Shown here one piece after another: positions 61,762 through 64,000 of a stretch of 64,000 bases of DNA (positions within the stretch are counted from its first letter, which is position 1; the number at the start of each line of letters is the position of its first letter). The notes beneath the pieces were generated by a model. That model was not told the DNA's origin. It saw nothing but the letters and a program-made list of their open reading frames with translations, and did not search any database. The position numbers and the translations under genes are program-made. This DNA comes from Nitrospirota bacterium (lineage in GTDB: Bacteria; Nitrospirota; Thermodesulfovibrionia; Thermodesulfovibrionales; UBA6898), in NCBI GenBank assembly GCA_021825365.1, contig JAKAHR010000006.1:62001-126000 (forward strand), written 5' to 3'.

Positions 61762-63210
61762 CTACGGTGTACAGGGAGTTGTTATGTTGGCGAGCGCATC
61801 GTATGTTTCATTGTAGACGCCGATGCATTTCAGCGTGCCCGCGTTGCTTACGGTATTGCCATCAAGCTTCGAACTGCCCACGTAGGTCGTCACCCCGCTT
61901 CCGTTGAAAATTGTCGTGGCGCCTGCAGTTTCCGTGACGGTGACTGCCGACGTCAGAGAGGTATATACCTGGGAGCTGTCTATCTTGACCGTGCCGCTGC
62001 CGGTGCTGTGCACACCGAAGCAGCCGCCGTTGCAGTTGCTCACGGTGGTGGGCGCCGGCGACCTCATGACCGAAGACTGAATGGTAGGAGAAGCGTTTAC
62101 GTTCTTGACGGCGTAGTGGGCTGCTCCTGCCTTGACAGGGGTTGCCGCGGCAAACATTGAAGACAGGAAAAAAGAGCAGCCGTCATTTAGTATGCCTATG
62201 TTCATGCCAGATGCATTATGCCCTATCGCGGTAAAGCTGTTAGCGGATGTGCTCGCGGTGCCGCAGTTTATATTGGCCATGCCGGTGCTTTGGGCGCCGC
62301 TTGAGCCTTCACCCCTCACATTTCTCATGCCGGGGGCAGAAGAGTTTTGGTTGGTGATTCCGGTGTTATTGCCGGTAGCATCGGTGGCAAAGGCATAAAC
62401 ATTCAGCATCTGGCCCGATGAGGTGTCGTTAATTATGCCGTAGCTGTTAGCGCCACCTCCGGCCAGGACATACATATCCATCATAATGGGGGAGTTGTTT
62501 GACACGTTTTTTATGCCGATGTTGTCGTTGCTCCCGACGGTGGTCCCTTCTGTGCCTGACACATAGATAATGCCATCAACCATAATTACCGCAGAGTTTG
62601 CGGTATTCAGGATGCCTATATTTTCGCTGCTGCCCGCAGAAACTACTTCCGTATAAACGTTTTTTAACAAGACATTACTGCAAGGCGGCGAAGGGCAGTG
62701 ATTTTCGATCGCATGATTGCTGGTTGATCCTGAAGCATAGGCGGATACATTCGTGATCATAATGCTGCCCCCGGTTCCTATCGCGACTGCGGCTGTGCCC
62801 CCGCCGGTGTTCTTCACCGTGAGGGAACGGATCTCGCCATCCGTGACCCCAAAAGCAGTTACAGTTGCGGGCCCGTCAGGATTTCCCGTAATGACCGTGA
62901 CGTTTTGGCCGGAACCTTCAATATCGACGAAAGATTTCATGGCGAGCGTTGTGTTGCCCACATCGTACGTCCCCGGACCGAGCCGGATGACATAGCGGTT
63001 TGTGGAGCTGCCTGTAATACCGGCAAGTGTGTTTTGCAATGCAGTCCCGTTTGCCGCATCGTTCACGCCATCGGCGTTGAGGATGACGGTATTGCCGATA
63101 GTGGCAGTGTCCTTCGAAATGACGACCAGGGCCTCTGAGTTTGAAAGGGTGAACAATAATAAGACAGAAATACCAACTGCAGCCAGAACCTCTTTACCTT
63201 TTTTTCTCAT
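61762..63210 (-). CDS. Secreted Asn/Gly/Ser-rich repeat protein, probable beta-helix
   Basis: The 482-residue protein has a signal peptide (1-27, ending SEA). The rest is rich in Asn, Gly, Ser, Thr and Ala, with recurring elements NIGILN, NIGIKNVSNNSPIM, YGIINDTSSG and NTGITNQNSSAPGM spaced about 25-30 residues apart. The early part (VIRLGPGTYDVGNTTLAMKSFVDIEGSGQNVTVI) is like pectate-lyase-type right-handed beta-helices. It is probably exported to the surface; enzyme activity is not apparent. The gene lies just downstream of the 22-bp repeats. Confidence 0.65.
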   Translation of the reverse strand: MRKKGKEVLAAVGISVLLLFTLSNSEALVVISKDTATIGNTVILNADGVNDAANGTALQNTLAGITGSSTNRYVIRLGPGTYDVGNTTLAMKSFVDIEGSGQNVTVITGNPDGPATVTAFGVTDGEIRSLTVKNTGGGTAAVAIGTGGSIMITNVSAYASGSTSNHAIENHCPSPPCSNVLLKNVYTEVVSAGSSENIGILNTANSAVIMVDGIIYVSGTEGTTVGSNDNIGIKNVSNNSPIMMDMYVLAGGGANSYGIINDTSSGQMLNVYAFATDATGNNTGITNQNSSAPGMRNVRGEGSSGAQSTGMANINCGTASTSANSFTAIGHNASGMNIGILNDGCSFFLSSMFAAATPVKAGAAHYAVKNVNASPTIQSSVMRSPAPTTVSNCNGGCFGVHSTGSGTVKIDSSQVYTSLTSAVTVTETAGATTIFNGSGVTTYVGSSKLDGNTVSNAGTLKCIGVYNETYDALANITTPCTP

Positions 63211-63227
63211 TTACAGCCTCCCCCTCG

Positions 63228-63271
63228 AAAAGATTATATGCCCTATATTAAAAGATTATATGCCCTATATT
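63228..63271. repeat. Two tandem 22-bp repeats carrying TATAAT
   Basis: Two identical 22-bp copies (63228-63249 and 63250-63271) begin AAAAGATTATATGCCCTATA. On the minus strand each contains TATAAT, 20-60 nt before the ATG of the beta-helix gene, so copy number may set promoter structure. Confidence 0.85.
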
Positions 63272-63490
63272 ATTAGACAGTGAATTCGAAAGTAAACAAA
63301 AAAATGGCCTAATAAGGGCATTAAGGGGGCGTGAATGCAGGCTTGTGATTATACCCCTTGACCGGTGTATTATATGGGCATGCGCGATATTCTGAAGGGC
63401 AGCACGGGACTGCCGGCAGGGATGCCCTGACGGCCTCTGAAAAACAATATTCCCTTTCCTCGGGGAGGAGAAGGGGTGGGGGACTGTGAA

Positions 63491-64000
63491 ATGAAGATAG
63501 AATTTGTGGGCGCTGCCAGGACAGTGACCGGATCGTGTTTCCTGGTGGATACGGGAAGGCGCAGGATTCTCGTTGACTGCGGCATGCACCAGGGGCACGA
63601 GGCCGATGAGATGAACAGAAGGCAGTTTCCCTTCGACCCCTCTGAAATCGATTGTCTCTTTCTTACGCATTCTCACCTCGATCATGTGGGGCTCGTGCCG
63701 AGACTCTGCCTGGACGGATTCAGGGGCAGGATCATCACCACGGCTGCCGCTGCCGACATCGCCGAGCTCATCCTGTATGACTCGGCCCACATCCAGGAAT
63801 CCGATACAGAATGGTATAACCGGAGGGCGCTTCGCTCGGGTATGCCGCCGAAGCTGCCTCTGTATATGCGGAGGGACGTGGACAAGGTGCTGCCCCTGAT
63901 CGACCGGCAGTCCTACGGCGTGATCGGGACGCTCGGCGATGACATTCGCTACCGGTTCGTGGATGCGGGCCATATCCTCGGTTCTTCCACCCTGGAGCTC
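63491..64000 (+). CDS. MBL-fold RNA-type metallo-beta-lactamase, N-terminal part
   Basis: The first 170 codons are present and the frame stays open at the window edge. MKIEFVGAARTVTGSCFLV and THSHLDHVGLVP (the HxHxDH zinc motif) mark the RNA-processing metallo-beta-lactamase group (CPSF/Ysh1-like). DAGHILGSSTLEL, the motif just before the edge, is also typical. Bacterial members are thought to be nucleases, with a beta-CASP domain expected beyond the edge. A GGGGTGGGGA stretch precedes the ATG. Confidence 0.88.
   Translation, partial: MKIEFVGAARTVTGSCFLVDTGRRRILVDCGMHQGHEADEMNRRQFPFDPSEIDCLFLTHSHLDHVGLVPRLCLDGFRGRIITTAAAADIAELILYDSAHIQESDTEWYNRRALRSGMPPKLPLYMRRDVDKVLPLIDRQSYGVIGTLGDDIRYRFVDAGHILGSSTLEL

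Noticed and set aside
63228-63271. CRISPR array
   Set aside because: There are only two abutting copies with no spacers and no cas genes.

Overview
This window is a continuous piece of a GC-rich, gene-dense Gram-negative bacterial chromosome. An outer-membrane barrel, lipoproteins, a Tat-signal binding protein, TatA, hemerythrin and ferritin-like proteins, a periplasmic CxxCH sensor, IorAB and two PaaK-type ligases suggest a microaerophilic or anaerobic lineage. Nitrospirota or Desulfobacterota would fit. That placement is inferred from gene content only. Apart from one IS5-type transposase remnant there is no clear mobile DNA.

Layout. 0-3.7 kb holds oxidative-stress genes (the end of a thiol peroxidase, then superoxide dismutase), a radical SAM/SPASM maturase with a 20-residue Cys-rich peptide gene just downstream, a DUF192 protein, a Cys-rich protein and a ferritin-like protein. 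3.8-18 kb is a signalling and stress island, all on the + strand. It contains a histidine kinase and an NtrC-type regulator; a sigma-54 promoter with two palindromic upstream sites driving four-domain-rich universal stress genes, a TauE/SafE permease and a TIGR02186-like membrane protein; two unusual proteins joining an MshEN-like N-terminus to tandem DUF202-like membrane repeats; and a second kinase and receiver overlapping a PEP-synthase-like phosphotransferase that lacks the usual PEP-binding barrel. 18-30 kb is mixed: tRNA-Ser(GCU), tRNA-Arg(ACG), secreted repeat proteins, two aldolases, a Crp/Fnr regulator, hydrolases, a MidA-like methyltransferase and coaE.

30-48.7 kb carries a heme-motif GGDEF/EAL sensor, a PriA homologue whose helicase motifs have decayed, a P-type ATPase, a CUT1-like ABC importer behind a structured leader, the IS remnant, an MFS permease, an RNA-binding protein coupled to rpsU behind a leader terminator, DAHP synthase, tatA and hemerythrin. 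48.7-59 kb is one leftward operon, iorAB-paaK-ACT-livKHMGF-paaK, which looks built to import and activate amino-acid-derived or aromatic acids. 59-64 kb has an amidohydrolase, an alginate-export-like porin, a secreted beta-helix protein and the start of an RNA-type metallo-beta-lactamase.

The best candidates for something undescribed are the peptide/maturase pair at 0.8-2.1 kb, the MshEN-DUF202 pair with its neighbouring sigma-54 stress operon, and the phosphotransferase tied to a two-component system. Several genes (2065, 3805, 29947, 35430, 43280) have a -10-like hexamer 5-11 nt before the start codon and no Shine-Dalgarno, which points to leaderless transcription. No database search was run; family names are from recognition of motifs.
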